64,000 bases of DNA from Sideroxyarcus emersonii (GCF_021654335.1 NZ_AP023423.1:1549001-1613000); one strand, 5' to 3'. Numbered from the stretch's first letter, positions 9,912 to 20,215 are shown. The notes: a model not told the origin generated them from the sequence alone. A program made the numbers and translations.

Positions 9912-9987
9912 TCCCTGATAGCTCAGTCGGTAGAGCGACGGACTGTTAATCCGCAGGTCCCTGGTTCGAGTCCAGGTCGGGGAGCCA
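9912..9987 (+). tRNA. tRNA-Asn (anticodon GUU), CCA encoded
   Basis: A 76-nt cloverleaf. The acceptor TCCCTGA pairs with TCGGGGA (one U-G pair), D loop AGCTCAGTCGGTAGAGC, anticodon arm CGGACTGTTAATCCG with GTT, T arm CTGGTTCGAGTCCAG and an encoded 3' CCA. Confidence 0.95.
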
Positions 9988-9995
9988 GTTTTGAC

Positions 9996-10025
9996 AAGGG
10001 CCAGCGTTCAGACGCTGGCCCTTTT
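9996..10025 (+). terminator. Rho-independent terminator after tRNA-Asn
   Basis: A perfect stem AGGGCCAGCGT / ACGCTGGCCCT with a short loop, followed by TTTTGTTTT, nine bases after the tRNA. Confidence 0.8.
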
Positions 10026-10114
10026 GTTTTCCGGACGTGGTGGGGCCCGCCCCATCATCCCGCCTCATTCGCCTGCGCTACTGGCCGCGATTCTATCGGT
10101 AAACCAGGAAAAAA

Positions 10115-10150
10115 GGGGCTGCCGTTGCAAGCGGCAGCCCCCTTTTTTTT
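10115..10150. terminator. Bidirectional terminator, mainly ending the ccm operon
   Basis: GGGGCTGCCG / CGGCAGCCCC with an A run on one side and a T8 run on the other. It works on both strands and lies 22 bp beyond the ccmI stop codon. Confidence 0.75.
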
Positions 10151-10171
10151 GCAGCCGGAGCCGCCCAGGCC

Positions 10172-11422
10172 TTAGCGAACAGCCTGGTCTATCTCGATCT
10201 TGACCCCCTTGGTTCCCAGCGCGAGCGGCTTGCTCATGCCGACCAGGTCACCCGGCTGCGGCATGGCATTGCCCGATTTCGAGATGCGCGCCAGCACGAC
10301 CACCTGGTCGAAATTGGACATCTTCATCTGCGGCGACATCGCCATACTGTCGTCCAGCGAGAAGTTCACCGGCAAATCCTTGACCTGTTTGCGCAGGATG
10401 GCCAGCGGCATCTTGGGGCCTTGCAGGGCACGTGCCAGCACGAACAGGGTATCGTCCGGATCGGCCTGTCCCTTGAGGGCGGCGCCCAGTGTCACCGTTC
10501 CCGTGATGCGCTCGCTGCCCGCAGCTGCCTGCGCCTTTGCCGGCGGCTCATTGATCTGTTCCAGTGCAGGAGCCATCTTGCCTCCTTTGCTCTGTGCCAG
10601 CAGCTGCCGCGCCTGTCGCAGGCCTTCATCGATCATCTTGGCATCTTCGCCTCCCGGCTGGAGCTGCTGCATCAGCTTTTCCCAATAGCGGATTGCAGCG
10701 GCAAAATCCCCCCGCTCCATCGCTGCCGTTCCAGACAATGCCAATGCCTTGGCAAAGTTGGGATCGATCTCCAGCGCGCGATCCAGCAATTTGGTCGGCG
10801 CACCGACCAGCGAGTTATGGGTCATCGCCAATGCGTCGGCATAGTCCGTCCACAACATGGCCTCATCAGGCACCAGTCTGATCAAGGCATCGTACTTCTT
10901 CGCGCCATCGGCATAACGGCCAAGTTCGACATAGGAGCGGGCGAGCATGAGCAGCACTTCCGGGTTCTGCGGATTTTTCGCCAGTTTCTCTTCCAGCGCC
11001 TGCAGCCCGGCTTCGTCGCGCACGATGCCGCCAGCGCCGAATTGCATCTGCGGAACGAATGCATTCGGATTGCCCAGCTTCAGATACAGCCCCACCGCGG
11101 CCAGCGGCAGCAACACAGCCAGCACGACGGCCGTGATCTTCAGCGGGTGAGGCTTGTTCGAGGCCTGGTTGGCCTGGCCATTCCCGACCTCTTCCAGCAG
11201 GCGCGCCTGTAATTCACGTTTGCCTTGTTCGTGCAGTTCGGGCGTGAGGAGGCCGTTTTTCAGGTCGGCATCCATCTCGGCGATCTGGTCGCGCAGGATC
11301 TCCAGGTTGGCCGCATCGCGCGCCACCGAATTGTCTTTGGAAGTGCCTCGCCACAGCGGCAAGGCAACGAACAGAACGGCGACGATCAGTATCGCCGCAC
11401 AGATGATCCAGAATAAAGTCAT
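10172..11422 (-). CDS. ccmI: Cytochrome c biogenesis protein CcmI (TPR haem-lyase subunit)
   Basis: A 416-residue inner-membrane protein. The first membrane helix (residues 1-25) and a second at about 95-117 flank a cytoplasmic segment with a short coiled coil (LEILRDQIAEMD). The periplasmic part carries TPR repeats (LLMLARSYVELGRYADGAKKY) that hold apocytochrome c for haem ligation with CcmF and CcmH. The final 110 residues form a beta-rich domain typical of betaproteobacterial CcmI. It is the last gene of the operon. Its ATG overlaps the ccmH stop by four bases. Confidence 0.9.
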   Translation of the reverse strand: MTLFWIICAAILIVAVLFVALPLWRGTSKDNSVARDAANLEILRDQIAEMDADLKNGLLTPELHEQGKRELQARLLEEVGNGQANQASNKPHPLKITAVVLAVLLPLAAVGLYLKLGNPNAFVPQMQFGAGGIVRDEAGLQALEEKLAKNPQNPEVLLMLARSYVELGRYADGAKKYDALIRLVPDEAMLWTDYADALAMTHNSLVGAPTKLLDRALEIDPNFAKALALSGTAAMERGDFAAAIRYWEKLMQQLQPGGEDAKMIDEGLRQARQLLAQSKGGKMAPALEQINEPPAKAQAAAGSERITGTVTLGAALKGQADPDDTLFVLARALQGPKMPLAILRKQVKDLPVNFSLDDSMAMSPQMKMSNFDQVVVLARISKSGNAMPQPGDLVGMSKPLALGTKGVKIEIDQAVR

Positions 11423-11880
11423 TTGTTTTCTTCTTCACTGAGTAAGGAGGCGGCGCGCTGCTGCGCTTCAGGGGTGAGCTCGTATTCCTGTATCGCCTTG
11501 CGGCGCTTGCGCAACTGGAAGACCAGCACGGCTGCACCGATCAGCAGCATCGCAAAGGGGCCAAACCAGAGCAATATGGTGTAGCTCTTCACCGGCGGCT
11601 TGTACAACACGAAATCGCCGTAGCGGGCCACGAGATAATCGATGATCTCCTTGTCGCTCTTGCCCTGCTGCATCTGCTCGCGCACTTCGCGGCGCAGGTC
11701 TTCTGCCAGCTCGGCATGCGAACTGGCCAACGATTCGTTCTGGCAAACGAGGCAGCGCAGATTCTCTGCCAAACCGATCATGCGCTTCTCAATCACGGGG
11801 TCGGCAGCCAGGTCTTTCGCTTCACCGGCGAAGGCGCTGACTGGCAACAGGCAAAACAGCAGGATCAATAACGTTCTCAT
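11419..11880 (-). CDS. ccmH: Cytochrome c maturation thioredoxin-like subunit CcmH
   Basis: A 153-residue periplasmic thiol-redox protein that reduces the CxxCH cysteines of apocytochrome c. A signal peptide (residues 1-18) precedes the family motif LRCLVCQN with Cys43 and Cys46. A C-terminal membrane helix (about 100-122) anchors it. Length is that of the short CcmH form, with the TPR part carried by the separate ccmI. Four-base overlaps with ccmG and ccmI indicate translational coupling. Confidence 0.92.
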   Translation of the reverse strand: MRTLLILLFCLLPVSAFAGEAKDLAADPVIEKRMIGLAENLRCLVCQNESLASSHAELAEDLRREVREQMQQGKSDKEIIDYLVARYGDFVLYKPPVKSYTILLWFGPFAMLLIGAAVLVFQLRKRRKAIQEYELTPEAQQRAASLLSEEENK

Positions 11881-12404
11881 TTGCTTTGTAACTCCGCGAC
11901 CATGGGCAAGATCTTCTGCTGCAGGCTTTCCCGTGTCACCGGGCCGATCTGCTTGTAGCGGATGATGCCCTGCTTATCGATGACATAGGTTTCCGGCACG
12001 CCATAGACGCCATAGTCGATGCCCACGCGGCCGTCGATATCCATCGCGCTCAGCGTGTAGGGGTCGCCCGCCTGGCGCAACCAGGCTTCCGCATCTTCTT
12101 TCTTGTCCTTGTAGTCGAGCCCGTAGATCGGAACGATCTTCTGCTCGGCCAAGGACAGCAGCACCGGGTGCTCTTCCTTGCAGGACACACACCAGGACGA
12201 CCACACGTTGAGCAGCCAGACTTTGCCCTTCATCTCCTGCACGGAGAATTGCTTCCGGGTATCGTGCAATTGCGTCAGGGTGAACGCGGGAGCCGGCTTG
12301 TCGATCAGCGGCGAAGGAACTTCGCGCGGATCGAGACCCAATCCGACATACAGGAAAGCCGCCAGTACCAGGAAAACCACCAGGGGCAAAATGAATCGCA
12401 TCAT
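11877..12404 (-). CDS. ccmG: Thiol:disulfide oxidoreductase CcmG/DsbE
   Basis: A 175-residue membrane-anchored periplasmic thioredoxin that supplies reductant to the CcmH-apocytochrome pair. One N-terminal helix (about residues 4-22), the active site WCVSC (Cys72, Cys75) and the cis-Pro region GVPETYVIDKQGIIRYKQIG are all present, the last being the CcmG fingerprint. Overlaps the ccmF stop and the ccmH start by four bases. Confidence 0.93.
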   Translation of the reverse strand: MMRFILPLVVFLVLAAFLYVGLGLDPREVPSPLIDKPAPAFTLTQLHDTRKQFSVQEMKGKVWLLNVWSSWCVSCKEEHPVLLSLAEQKIVPIYGLDYKDKKEDAEAWLRQAGDPYTLSAMDIDGRVGIDYGVYGVPETYVIDKQGIIRYKQIGPVTRESLQQKILPMVAELQSK

Positions 12405-14386
12405 GCCGTCTTCTCCTTCAATTGCTCGCCGCCAGTCGTAGCGGTCGTTGTTTTACGTGCGTGTATACGATAGCGGCGGTCGCTGATCGCCAGTATCCCG
12501 CCCAATGCCATCATCAGGCATCCGGCCCAGATCCAGTCCACGAACGGCTTGATATAGACGCGCACCGCCCAAGCCGTGGTGCCGGGGATCGGCTCGCCCA
12601 GCGACACGTACAGGTCGCCCAGCGGTCCCGGCTGAATGGAAGCTTCGGTCATCGGCATGCCGGAGGCATTGTATTGGCGCTTTTCAGGATGCAGCTCGGT
12701 CACCAGCGTACCGCCCCTGGTGACGGTCACGCGCCCTTGCGAGGCTACATAGTTGGGGCCCGGCACATCGATCACGCCATCGAAACGGAACTGGTATCCG
12801 CCTGCATCGACCGTGTCGCCGACGTCCATGCGCACATCGCGCTCGGTTTCATAGCCTTTCACCAGGGTCACGCCGATGATGAACACCGCAATGCCGAGGT
12901 GTGCCAGCAACATGCCGTAATAGCTGCGCGCGGGAATGCTCAGGCGTTGCCACAGTTCGCCGGAGCCGGCGATACGCTTGCGGAAATCAAGCAGGGAAGT
13001 ACTGATCAGCCAGGCGGCCAGCAGCAGGCCGAGTGCGATGAGCGGCGTCCATTTGCCCATTACCAGCGGCAACAGCAGGGCCACGACCATGCTTGCCCCC
13101 AATGCCCAGCGCACGCGCACCCAGATGTCCGGCAGGTTGGCATGTTTCCAGCGCGCGATCGGTCCCAGGCCCATCATCATCACCATCGGCACCATCAGGG
13201 GCACGAAGACGGTGTTGAAATAGGGAGGACCGACGGACAGTTTGCCGAAACCGAGCGCATCCATGAACAACGGATACAGTGTCCCCAGGAATACTGAGGC
13301 AGAAGCCACGGAAAGCAGGACATTGTTGGTGAGCAGCATGGATTCGCGCGAGATCAGGTCGAACTTGCCGCCCAGGCCGATCTTCGGTGCGCGCCATGCA
13401 AACAGCAGCAAGGAAGCGCCGATGACCACCACCAGGAAGGACAGGATGAAAATGCCGCGCTTGGGATCGGTGGCAAAGGCATGCACCGAGGTCAGCACGC
13501 CGGAGCGCACCAGGAAGGTTCCCAGCAGGCTGAGCGAGAAGGCGGCGATGGCAAGCAACACCGTCCAGCTCTTGAATGCGCCGCGCTTCTCCGTCACCGC
13601 CAGGGAATGGATCAGCGCCGTGCCGACCAGCCAGGGCATGAACGAGGCATTTTCCACCGGATCCCAGAACCACCAGCCGCCCCATCCCAGTTCGTAATAC
13701 GCCCAGCCGCTGCCGAGCATGATGCCGATGGTGAGGAACACCCATGCCACCGTGGTCCATGGACGCGACCAGCGCGCCCAGGTGGAATCGAGCTTGCCGC
13801 CCAGGAGCGCAGACAGCGCAAACGCAAACGCCACCGAGAATCCGACATATCCCATGTACAGCATCGGCGGGTGGATCACCAGGCCCGGATCTTGCAGCAA
13901 CGGGTTCAGGTCCCGCCCATCCATCGCTGCGGGCAGCAGGCGGTCGAACGGATTGGAAGTCAGCAGCATGAACAGCAGGAAGCCAGCAGAAATGAGTCCC
14001 ATCACGCCTATCACGCGCGCGACCATCTCTTGCGGCAGGTGGCGGCTGAACGTCGCGACCGCGACCGTCCATACGGTGAGGATGAATGTCCACAGCAGTA
14101 GCGAGCCTTCATGCCCGCCCCACAGCGCTGCAATACGGTACTGGATCGGCAATTGCGAATTGGAATGTTCTGCCACATACAGCACGGAAAAATCGTTGCC
14201 GATGAACGACTGGACCAGGCAGCCAATTGCGATCGCGACGATAACGAACTGCCCTGTTGCCAATGTGCGCGCAGTGGACATCATCACGGCGTTGTTGCGA
14301 GCAGCCCCGATGATGGGAAGCGCGCCTTGAATGATGGAAAGCAGCAAGGCGACGATGAGTGCAAAATTACCGATCTCTGGAATCAT
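12401..14386 (-). CDS. ccmF: Haem lyase subunit CcmF
   Basis: A 661-residue polytopic inner-membrane protein that, with CcmH and CcmI, attaches haem from holo-CcmE to apocytochrome c. The WWD haem-handling motif is WGGWWFWDPVENASFMPW, followed by many membrane helices and a large C-terminal periplasmic loop (YVASQGRVTVTRGG). Length matches E. coli CcmF (about 650). Confidence 0.95.
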   Translation of the reverse strand: MIPEIGNFALIVALLLSIIQGALPIIGAARNNAVMMSTARTLATGQFVIVAIAIGCLVQSFIGNDFSVLYVAEHSNSQLPIQYRIAALWGGHEGSLLLWTFILTVWTVAVATFSRHLPQEMVARVIGVMGLISAGFLLFMLLTSNPFDRLLPAAMDGRDLNPLLQDPGLVIHPPMLYMGYVGFSVAFAFALSALLGGKLDSTWARWSRPWTTVAWVFLTIGIMLGSGWAYYELGWGGWWFWDPVENASFMPWLVGTALIHSLAVTEKRGAFKSWTVLLAIAAFSLSLLGTFLVRSGVLTSVHAFATDPKRGIFILSFLVVVIGASLLLFAWRAPKIGLGGKFDLISRESMLLTNNVLLSVASASVFLGTLYPLFMDALGFGKLSVGPPYFNTVFVPLMVPMVMMMGLGPIARWKHANLPDIWVRVRWALGASMVVALLLPLVMGKWTPLIALGLLLAAWLISTSLLDFRKRIAGSGELWQRLSIPARSYYGMLLAHLGIAVFIIGVTLVKGYETERDVRMDVGDTVDAGGYQFRFDGVIDVPGPNYVASQGRVTVTRGGTLVTELHPEKRQYNASGMPMTEASIQPGPLGDLYVSLGEPIPGTTAWAVRVYIKPFVDWIWAGCLMMALGGILAISDRRYRIHARKTTTATTGGEQLKEKTA

Positions 14387-14406
14387 AATACTGGGGCTCT
14401 CAAAAA

Positions 14407-14892
14407 TTATTTAGCTGCGGGATATGCCGGGGATGCGCCATTGCCGGGCTGTGTTGCGGCAGACTCGGCGGCCTTGGCCTTTTTCAATGCGTCGGCGGCT
14501 TCCGGTGGCATATAGTTCTCGTCATGTTTGGCCAGCACTTCTTCGGCATGGAAGACGTTGCCGTCTTCCAGTTTGCCCTGGGCAACCACGCCCTTCCCTT
14601 CCTTGAACAGATCGGGAAGGATGCCCTTGTAAACCACGGCCATCGTCTTGACGGTATCGGTTATGTTGAAGCGCACGGTCAGCCCGTCCTTCTCGCGTTG
14701 CAAGCTGCCCTGCTCAACCAGTCCGCCGATACGGAAACTGCGCCCTTGCGGAGCTTCCTTGTTGTAAACCTGGGTCGGCGTGAAATAGAGGCTGACATTG
14801 TTCTTGAGCGCATACAGCACCAGACCGACCGCAATGCCGACCAAGGCCAATCCTGCCACGATGAACCACAATCTTTTCTTTCTAGGCGTCAT
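14407..14892 (-). CDS. ccmE: Haem chaperone CcmE
   Basis: A 161-residue periplasmic haem chaperone with one N-terminal membrane helix (about residues 8-28) and an OB-fold. The covalent haem ligand is His123 in [12 protein letters not shown]. The ATG at 14892 is preferred to one 24 bp upstream because it overlaps the end of ccmD in the usual way and begins with the conserved MTPRKKRL. The C-terminus is Ala/Pro-rich, as is common. Confidence 0.93.
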   Translation of the reverse strand: MTPRKKRLWFIVAGLALVGIAVGLVLYALKNNVSLYFTPTQVYNKEAPQGRSFRIGGLVEQGSLQREKDGLTVRFNITDTVKTMAVVYKGILPDLFKEGKGVVAQGKLEDGNVFHAEEVLAKHDENYMPPEAADALKKAKAAESAATQPGNGASPAYPAAK

Positions 14893-15073
14893 ACCGCTTC
14901 CCCTGTTCCGTCTCACCCATCTCGTCGCGCATCAGGCGCAATTCGCGCAGCGTTTTCTGCCTGCGGTGGCGCACCATGACGATCTCGACAGCAAATACCA
15001 GCAGTGCCGCACCGTAGGATCCCCATACGTAGAAGGCGTAGCCGTTCATGGCAAAAAAATCGGCCCAACTCAT
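14882..15073 (-). CDS. ccmD: Haem exporter subunit CcmD
   Basis: A 63-residue single-span membrane protein (helix about residues 15-35 followed by a basic RHRRQK tail) that helps release holo-CcmE from the CcmABC complex. Its identity rests on size, topology, the N-terminal [13 protein letters not shown] pattern and its position between ccmC and ccmE. Confidence 0.9.
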   Translation of the reverse strand: MSWADFFAMNGYAFYVWGSYGAALLVFAVEIVMVRHRRQKTLRELRLMRDEMGETEQGKRYDA

Positions 15074-15813
15074 GACTGCACCTTCATTTCGGTCAATTCG
15101 TTGACCCAGGTCGTGTTCGCCTCACGCTCCAGGATGATGCTGCGCACGCGCGCCAGCGTCATTGCAATCGCATACATCCAGCAGGCGATCAACATCGCCA
15201 ACATCGCCTGCTGCATGGCGATATGCATGCTGGTTCCGCTGAATTTGATGGTCGATCCCTGGTGCAGTGTGTTCCACCATTTGACCGAGAAATAGATGAT
15301 GGGTACGTTCACCGAGCCGACGATGGCAAGCAAAGCGCCGGCCTTGTCTGCCCGGCGCGAGTCTTCGATGGAAGCCTGCAAGGCGATGAAACCGAGATAC
15401 AGGAACAGCAGGATCAGCTCGGAGGTCAGGCGTGCATCCCATACCCACCATGCACCCCACATCGGTTTTCCCCACAGCGCTCCCGTCCACAGCGAGATGA
15501 AAGCGAACAGTGCACCGGTCGGAGCCAGGGCCTGCGCCATCATGGCGGAAAGCCGGGTCTTGAAGATCAGCCCCAATGCAGCGTAACCCGCCATGACGAG
15601 ATAGATGAACATGGAGAGGATGGAGGCCGGTACATGAATGAACATGATACGGTAGGCCTCGCTCTGCACGGCATCGGTCGGCGCAACGAAGAAACCGATA
15701 TACAGGCCGAGCATGAACAGGATCGCGGCGGCCCATGCAAAGTAGGGAACCAACCTGCCTGCCAGGCCATAAAACGTCGTCGGTGCCGAATATTTGAACC
15801 AGTTGATTGCCAA
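15070..15813 (-). CDS. ccmC: Haem exporter membrane subunit CcmC
   Basis: A 247-residue protein with six membrane helices. The WWD motif MWGAWWVWDARLTSEL presents haem to CcmE. It overlaps ccmD by four bases (ATGA) and begins four bases after ccmB ends. Confidence 0.95.
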   Translation of the reverse strand: MAINWFKYSAPTTFYGLAGRLVPYFAWAAAILFMLGLYIGFFVAPTDAVQSEAYRIMFIHVPASILSMFIYLVMAGYAALGLIFKTRLSAMMAQALAPTGALFAFISLWTGALWGKPMWGAWWVWDARLTSELILLFLYLGFIALQASIEDSRRADKAGALLAIVGSVNVPIIYFSVKWWNTLHQGSTIKFSGTSMHIAMQQAMLAMLIACWMYAIAMTLARVRSIILEREANTTWVNELTEMKVQS

Positions 15814-15817
15814 ATCG

Positions 15818-16501
15818 CTACTCCATCGAAATACGCAATGCCTGCGCCGCCACGAACGGCGTAAACACCAAAGCGAACAACATGAACGCCCCCAACAACG
15901 ACAGGTTGGAAACTGCGCTCATCCCGCTGGTCACTGCCTCGACTGCGCCCGCACCGAAGATCAGTACCGGTATGCACAACGGCAATACCAACAACGACAC
16001 CAGCACGCCGCCGCCACGCAATCCCAAGGTCAGCGCAGCGCCGACCGCCCCGATCATGCTCAGTATCGGCGTGCCCAGCAGCAACGCGAGCACCAGCATT
16101 CCCAATGCCTGTGCCGACATATCGAATTGCAGCCCCAGCACCGGTGCGATCAGCACCAGCGGAAGGCCGGACAACATCCAGTGCGCCACGATCTTGCCCA
16201 GCACCAGCGCAGTGAGGGATTGAGGCGCAAGCAGCATCTGCTCCAGCGTGCCGTCCAGGTAGTCAGCCGAGAACATGCGCGGCAAGGACAGCATGGAGGC
16301 CAGCAAAGCCGCGACCCACACCACGCCGGATGCCATCTTGCGCAGCATCTCCGGTTCCGGCCCCACCCCCAGGGGAAACAAGCTCGCCACCATCACAAAA
16401 AAGACCAGGGTGGTCAGCACATCTGCGCGTCGGCGCATCGCCAGCAGCAGATCACGCCGAATCACCAGGCCCAGCAATCCGAACAGCGAGAGCCTGTTCA
16501 T
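15818..16501 (-). CDS. ccmB: Haem exporter membrane subunit CcmB
   Basis: A 227-residue six-helix membrane protein, the permease partner of CcmA. The cytoplasmic segment with FSADYLDGTLEQMLLAP is a CcmB signature. The start at 16501 (MNRLSLFGLL) is chosen over a longer reading frame because it overlaps the ccmA stop by four bases and matches CcmB length (about 220). Confidence 0.94.
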   Translation of the reverse strand: MNRLSLFGLLGLVIRRDLLLAMRRRADVLTTLVFFVMVASLFPLGVGPEPEMLRKMASGVVWVAALLASMLSLPRMFSADYLDGTLEQMLLAPQSLTALVLGKIVAHWMLSGLPLVLIAPVLGLQFDMSAQALGMLVLALLLGTPILSMIGAVGAALTLGLRGGGVLVSLLVLPLCIPVLIFGAGAVEAVTSGMSAVSNLSLLGAFMLFALVFTPFVAAQALRISME

Positions 16502-17112
16502 GACAAGACCAACTCTCGTGTCTGCACGCCTGCCACCTGCAAGGGCTGGTGCGTGGTAAAGATCACCATGCCGCCTTTTGACAAGTGTTCGCCGATCAGT
16601 TCCTGCATCAAACCAACAGCCCCCACATCGAGTGCGGTCAATGGCTCGTCCAGTATCCACAAATGCGCGTCGCTAATCAACAAGCGCGCCAGCGCGACTC
16701 GGCGTCGCTGGCCTTGCGACAGCACCCGCACCGGCAAGTGCTCGCGGCGTTGCAAACCCATACGCCTCAAAGCAGTAACTGCCTGTTGCTCGGTCACCGT
16801 GTAACCCGCCAGACCGGCACTCATCTGCAGATTCTCAAGCGCGCTCAATTCATCCTTGATGGCATTCAAGTGCCCTATGTACTGCAGCTCGGCGTAGTAA
16901 TCCTCGCCCAGCTCGCCGACAGGCTTGCCGTTCCAGCATATCTCACCTTCGTCCGGCGTGATGAAGCCGCATAGCGTGCGCAACAAGCTGGTCTTGCCGC
17001 TGCCGTTCGCCCCCTGCACTTGCATGATCTGCCCGGCATGCAAGCTGAAGCTCAATCCAGAAAACAAGCGATGATCGCCGCGACTGCACGCGAGATTGCC
17101 AACTTCCAGCAT
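16498..17112 (-). CDS. ccmA: Haem exporter ATP-binding subunit CcmA
   Basis: A 204-residue ABC ATPase. Walker A is GANGSGKT (residues 34-41), the signature is LSQGQRRRVALARLL and Walker B is LWILDEPLTALD. With CcmB it uses ATP to release holo-CcmE. The start at 17112 gives the standard N-terminus (MLEVGNLACSRG). The reading frame is open further upstream but that part is not CcmA-like and crosses the probable promoter. First gene of the operon. Confidence 0.94.
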   Translation of the reverse strand: MLEVGNLACSRGDHRLFSGLSFSLHAGQIMQVQGANGSGKTSLLRTLCGFITPDEGEICWNGKPVGELGEDYYAELQYIGHLNAIKDELSALENLQMSAGLAGYTVTEQQAVTALRRMGLQRREHLPVRVLSQGQRRRVALARLLISDAHLWILDEPLTALDVGAVGLMQELIGEHLSKGGMVIFTTHQPLQVAGVQTRELVLS

Positions 17113-17142
17113 GAAGGGAGTATCCGAAATGAATAGTTGGAA

Positions 17143-17148
17143 ATTATA
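17143..17148 (-). promoter_or_regulatory. Putative -10 element of the ccm operon
   Basis: Perfect TATAAT on the minus strand, 31 bp before the ccmA start. No good -35 hexamer is visible at 16-18 bp, so this is a tentative call. Confidence 0.4.
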
Positions 17149-17367
17149 TACGATTAAAGGCGGCACTTCTAAAGCGTGGCGCTGTTCTCCGTCCAAATTT
17201 CGCAAACAGAACCGCAAATGAACGTTCTCTTGACGGAAATCAGCTGCGCAGCCCCATCTGCAATCCGGCCGCAACAGATCCAACCATCGATCCATTCATT
17301 GGCAAGCATCGCCGCCCCACCCCATGAATCCGCTTCCATCTATATACTGCTGGCAGGGTGATGCAGC

Positions 17368-17373
17368 TATAAT
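17368..17373 (+). promoter_or_regulatory. Putative -10 element of fabI
   Basis: Perfect TATAAT, 33 bp before the fabI ATG and followed by the purine-rich AAGGGG. The -35 position (TACTGC) is weak. The rest of the 17113-17405 interval shows no gene. Confidence 0.45.
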
Positions 17374-17405
17374 CGAAAATTATCAATTTATTACAAGGGG
17401 TTAAT

Positions 17406-18191
17406 ATGGGGTTTCTGGCAGGCAAGCGCATTCTGGTGACGGGAATGATCAGCAATCGCTCGATCGCGTATGGCGTCGCCCAGGCCATGCATCGGGAAGG
17501 AGCCGAGCTCGCCTTTACCTATCAGGGTGAACGCGTGCAAGCACGCGTGACGGAAATGGCCAAGGAGTTCGGCAGCCAGCTGGTATTTCCCTGCGACGTC
17601 TCTTCGGATACAGAGATTGAACAACTGTTCAGCGAACTGGCCAAGCATTGGCCCCAATTCGACGGTTTCGTCCACGCCATCGCGTTCGCGCCGCGCGAGG
17701 CACTGGACGGACAATTTCTCGATGGTTTCAGTCGCGAGGCGTTCCGCATCGCTCACGACATCAGCGCCTACAGTTTCCCGGCCATGGCCAAAATGGCCCT
17801 GCCATATTTATCCGACAAGGCGGCATTGCTGACCATGAGCTACCTGGGCGCGGTGCGTACCATGCCGCACTACAACGTGATGGGAATGGCCAAAGCGAGC
17901 CTGGAATCCAGCGTGCGCTATCTGGCCATGGAACTCGGCCGCAAAGGCATACGTGCCAACGCCATCTCGGCCGGACCGATCAAAACGCTGGCTGCGGCAG
18001 GCATCGGGGATTTCGCCAAACTGCTTTCCTACAACGCAAAACACGCCCCGCTCAAACGCAATGTCACGATCGAGGAAGTCGGCAATGTGGCAGCTTTCCT
18101 GTGCAGCGATCTGGCCAGCGGGGTGACCGGCGAAATCACTTATGTGGATGGAGGATTCAATACCACTGCGCTTGGCTCAACGGAGGCCTGA
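17406..18191 (+). CDS. fabI: Enoyl-[acyl-carrier-protein] reductase [NADH] FabI
   Basis: A 261-residue short-chain dehydrogenase that performs the last reduction step of fatty-acid elongation. The FabI nucleotide site [11 protein letters not shown] and the catalytic set Tyr146, Tyr156 and Lys163 fall at the same residue numbers as in E. coli FabI ([21 protein letters not shown]). [13 protein letters not shown] follows as expected. Monocistronic, with its own terminator. Confidence 0.96.
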   Translation: MGFLAGKRILVTGMISNRSIAYGVAQAMHREGAELAFTYQGERVQARVTEMAKEFGSQLVFPCDVSSDTEIEQLFSELAKHWPQFDGFVHAIAFAPREALDGQFLDGFSREAFRIAHDISAYSFPAMAKMALPYLSDKAALLTMSYLGAVRTMPHYNVMGMAKASLESSVRYLAMELGRKGIRANAISAGPIKTLAAAGIGDFAKLLSYNAKHAPLKRNVTIEEVGNVAAFLCSDLASGVTGEITYVDGGFNTTALGSTEA

Positions 18192-18204
18192 CCTTCCGCA
18201 ATAA

Positions 18205-18231
18205 AAAACGCCGCTCGATGAGCGGCGTTTT
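18205..18231. terminator. Bidirectional terminator between fabI and ppiD
   Basis: AAAACGCCGCT / AGCGGCGTTTT perfect stem with a CGATG loop, located between two convergent genes. Confidence 0.8.
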
Positions 18232-18255
18232 CGAACAGCAGCAATCGTAACCTTG

Positions 18256-20139
18256 CTACTTGGCATCCGCCACAAAGTTCTTCATCGTGACACTGGCTCG
18301 TTTCTTGGCATCTGCCATGTAGGCCATCAACAAAGCTTCACCCGTAATCTGGCGGATCTGCTGTTCATAGCGCGCAAGCTTGTTCTCATCGATGGCCGCG
18401 TCGTTCTTCACTGCATCGATACGTGCCAGCACATAGCCGTTCGCACCGGCAATCCCGACATAAGCCGGCAGTTTTCTCGTGTCGGCACGGAATATCGCCT
18501 GCAGCAATTGGGGATCGATGGTGCCGCGCTGGTTACGCGAGACGCTCTGTACCGCCTTCCACGCCACGCTGGCTTTTTCTCCGCCTTGCAGCTGCTCCAG
18601 CAGCTTCTTGCCTTGTTGCGCCGCCTGTTCGGATGCCTGCGCTTGCAGCAATTTCTGCTGGATGCCGGCAGAAACTTCCGCTAATGGACGGATGCTTGCA
18701 GGCTTGTATTCAGTCACGCGTGCCGCCAGCAGGGTATTGGGAGCAACTTCCACCGCCGCAGTATTGCGCTTGTTTTTCAGCGCATCTTCCGAAAAGACCG
18801 CTTGCAATGCCTTATCCGTCCATATGCCGGCCGGAGCCTGCCCCTTGCTCAGCCATGTTCCCTGCTGCACCGCGACTTTCGCCAATTCCGCTGCCGGTTT
18901 CAGGCTGTCGCTCTGTTCATAGACGGTATTGCTGAATTTCTCCGCCAGCTCCGCAAATTTGTCACCGGCTTTCTGGGATTTCAGGCGTTGTGCGATCATT
19001 CCCTTCAGCTCGCTGAATGCCTGGACCTTGGCTGGTTTCACGGCGATCAGCTTGATGATGTGGTAACCGAAATCCGTCTGCACCAAACCGCTGATCTCCC
19101 CCACCTTGAGACTGAACACGCTATCTTCGAACGGTTTGACCATCGCCCCCCGGCCGAACATGCCCAGATCACCGCCATTGGCCGCAGAACCGGGGTCTTG
19201 TGAATACTGCTTGGCCAATGCGGCAAACTTGGCGGGGGCCTGCCTGACCTGCTGCAATACCTGCTCGGCTTTGTCCTTTGCCGCCTGCTTCTCGGCGTCA
19301 GATGCCTGTTTGGACACGCCGATCAGGATATGCGCAGCCTGGCGTTGTTCCTGAGTACCGAATTCGGCCTTGTGCTCCTCGTAGTACTGCCTGGCTTCAT
19401 CGTCGGATACCGTTACTTGCGACAGCAAGGAATCTGCGGAAAGCACCACATATTCGACCTTGGCACGCTCGGGCACCTGGAACTCCTGGGAATTCTTGTC
19501 GTAATAATCGCTGACCGCGTTGTCCGGCAATTTGACCTGTTTCAGGAAGGAGGCAGCATCCAGATTCGCAACCGCCACGACGCGCTGTTGCTCGTTCAAA
19601 CGGATCAGGTTTTCGGCCACAGCCTTGGCGGCATAACCGTTCTGGGAATAGGCATCTGTCAATTGCTGAATGAGCAGCGCGCGTCGGATCTCCGCATCGA
19701 AATCCGCCGGTGTTTTGCCTTTTTCCTTCAACACGGACTCGTAGAGCCCCCGATCAAATTTCCCGTCTTTCTGGAAAGCGCCGATGCTGAGGATTATTTG
19801 CCCGATCTGTTCGTCAGCGATACTGAGGCCGGCTTTTCTTGCCTCTATCGCCATGAGATGCTGGGTGACCAGCCTGTCCAGCACCGAGGTTTTGATTTCC
19901 GGCTTGTCGAAAAAAGAGGGATCGAAATTGGCGCCTGCCATTTCGCGGAATCGTTGCTGCTGCTGGTTCAGCGCATTATCGAATTCCTGCTGCCCGATCT
20001 TTTCGCCGTCAACAGTTGCCAGTGGCGAAGCGCCGCCGGATTTACGGTATGAATCCACACCCCAGAAAGCGAACGGCAAAATGATCAATGCCAGTACGAT
20101 CTGCACCAGCCGTTTCTTCTCTTGTACGAAATCGAACAT
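18256..20139 (-). CDS. ppiD: Periplasmic folding chaperone PpiD (SurA/parvulin family)
   Basis: A 627-residue inner-membrane-anchored chaperone that helps newly exported proteins fold near the Sec translocon. A cytoplasmic N-terminus, one helix (about residues 11-28, [16 protein letters not shown]), a SurA-N-like domain, and a parvulin domain (about 260-365, with [13 protein letters not shown] and FGYHIIKL) follow in the standard order. It lies in the conserved lon-hupB-ppiD neighbourhood and is preceded by two tRNA genes. Confidence 0.92.
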   Translation of the reverse strand: MFDFVQEKKRLVQIVLALIILPFAFWGVDSYRKSGGASPLATVDGEKIGQQEFDNALNQQQQRFREMAGANFDPSFFDKPEIKTSVLDRLVTQHLMAIEARKAGLSIADEQIGQIILSIGAFQKDGKFDRGLYESVLKEKGKTPADFDAEIRRALLIQQLTDAYSQNGYAAKAVAENLIRLNEQQRVVAVANLDAASFLKQVKLPDNAVSDYYDKNSQEFQVPERAKVEYVVLSADSLLSQVTVSDDEARQYYEEHKAEFGTQEQRQAAHILIGVSKQASDAEKQAAKDKAEQVLQQVRQAPAKFAALAKQYSQDPGSAANGGDLGMFGRGAMVKPFEDSVFSLKVGEISGLVQTDFGYHIIKLIAVKPAKVQAFSELKGMIAQRLKSQKAGDKFAELAEKFSNTVYEQSDSLKPAAELAKVAVQQGTWLSKGQAPAGIWTDKALQAVFSEDALKNKRNTAAVEVAPNTLLAARVTEYKPASIRPLAEVSAGIQQKLLQAQASEQAAQQGKKLLEQLQGGEKASVAWKAVQSVSRNQRGTIDPQLLQAIFRADTRKLPAYVGIAGANGYVLARIDAVKNDAAIDENKLARYEQQIRQITGEALLMAYMADAKKRASVTMKNFVADAK

Positions 20140-20215
20140 AACATCCTACCCGAAAGAAGGAACGTCACTTCGGACATCCCATATGAAAAAAGGCGAACTT
20201 TCGTTCGCCTCTGTT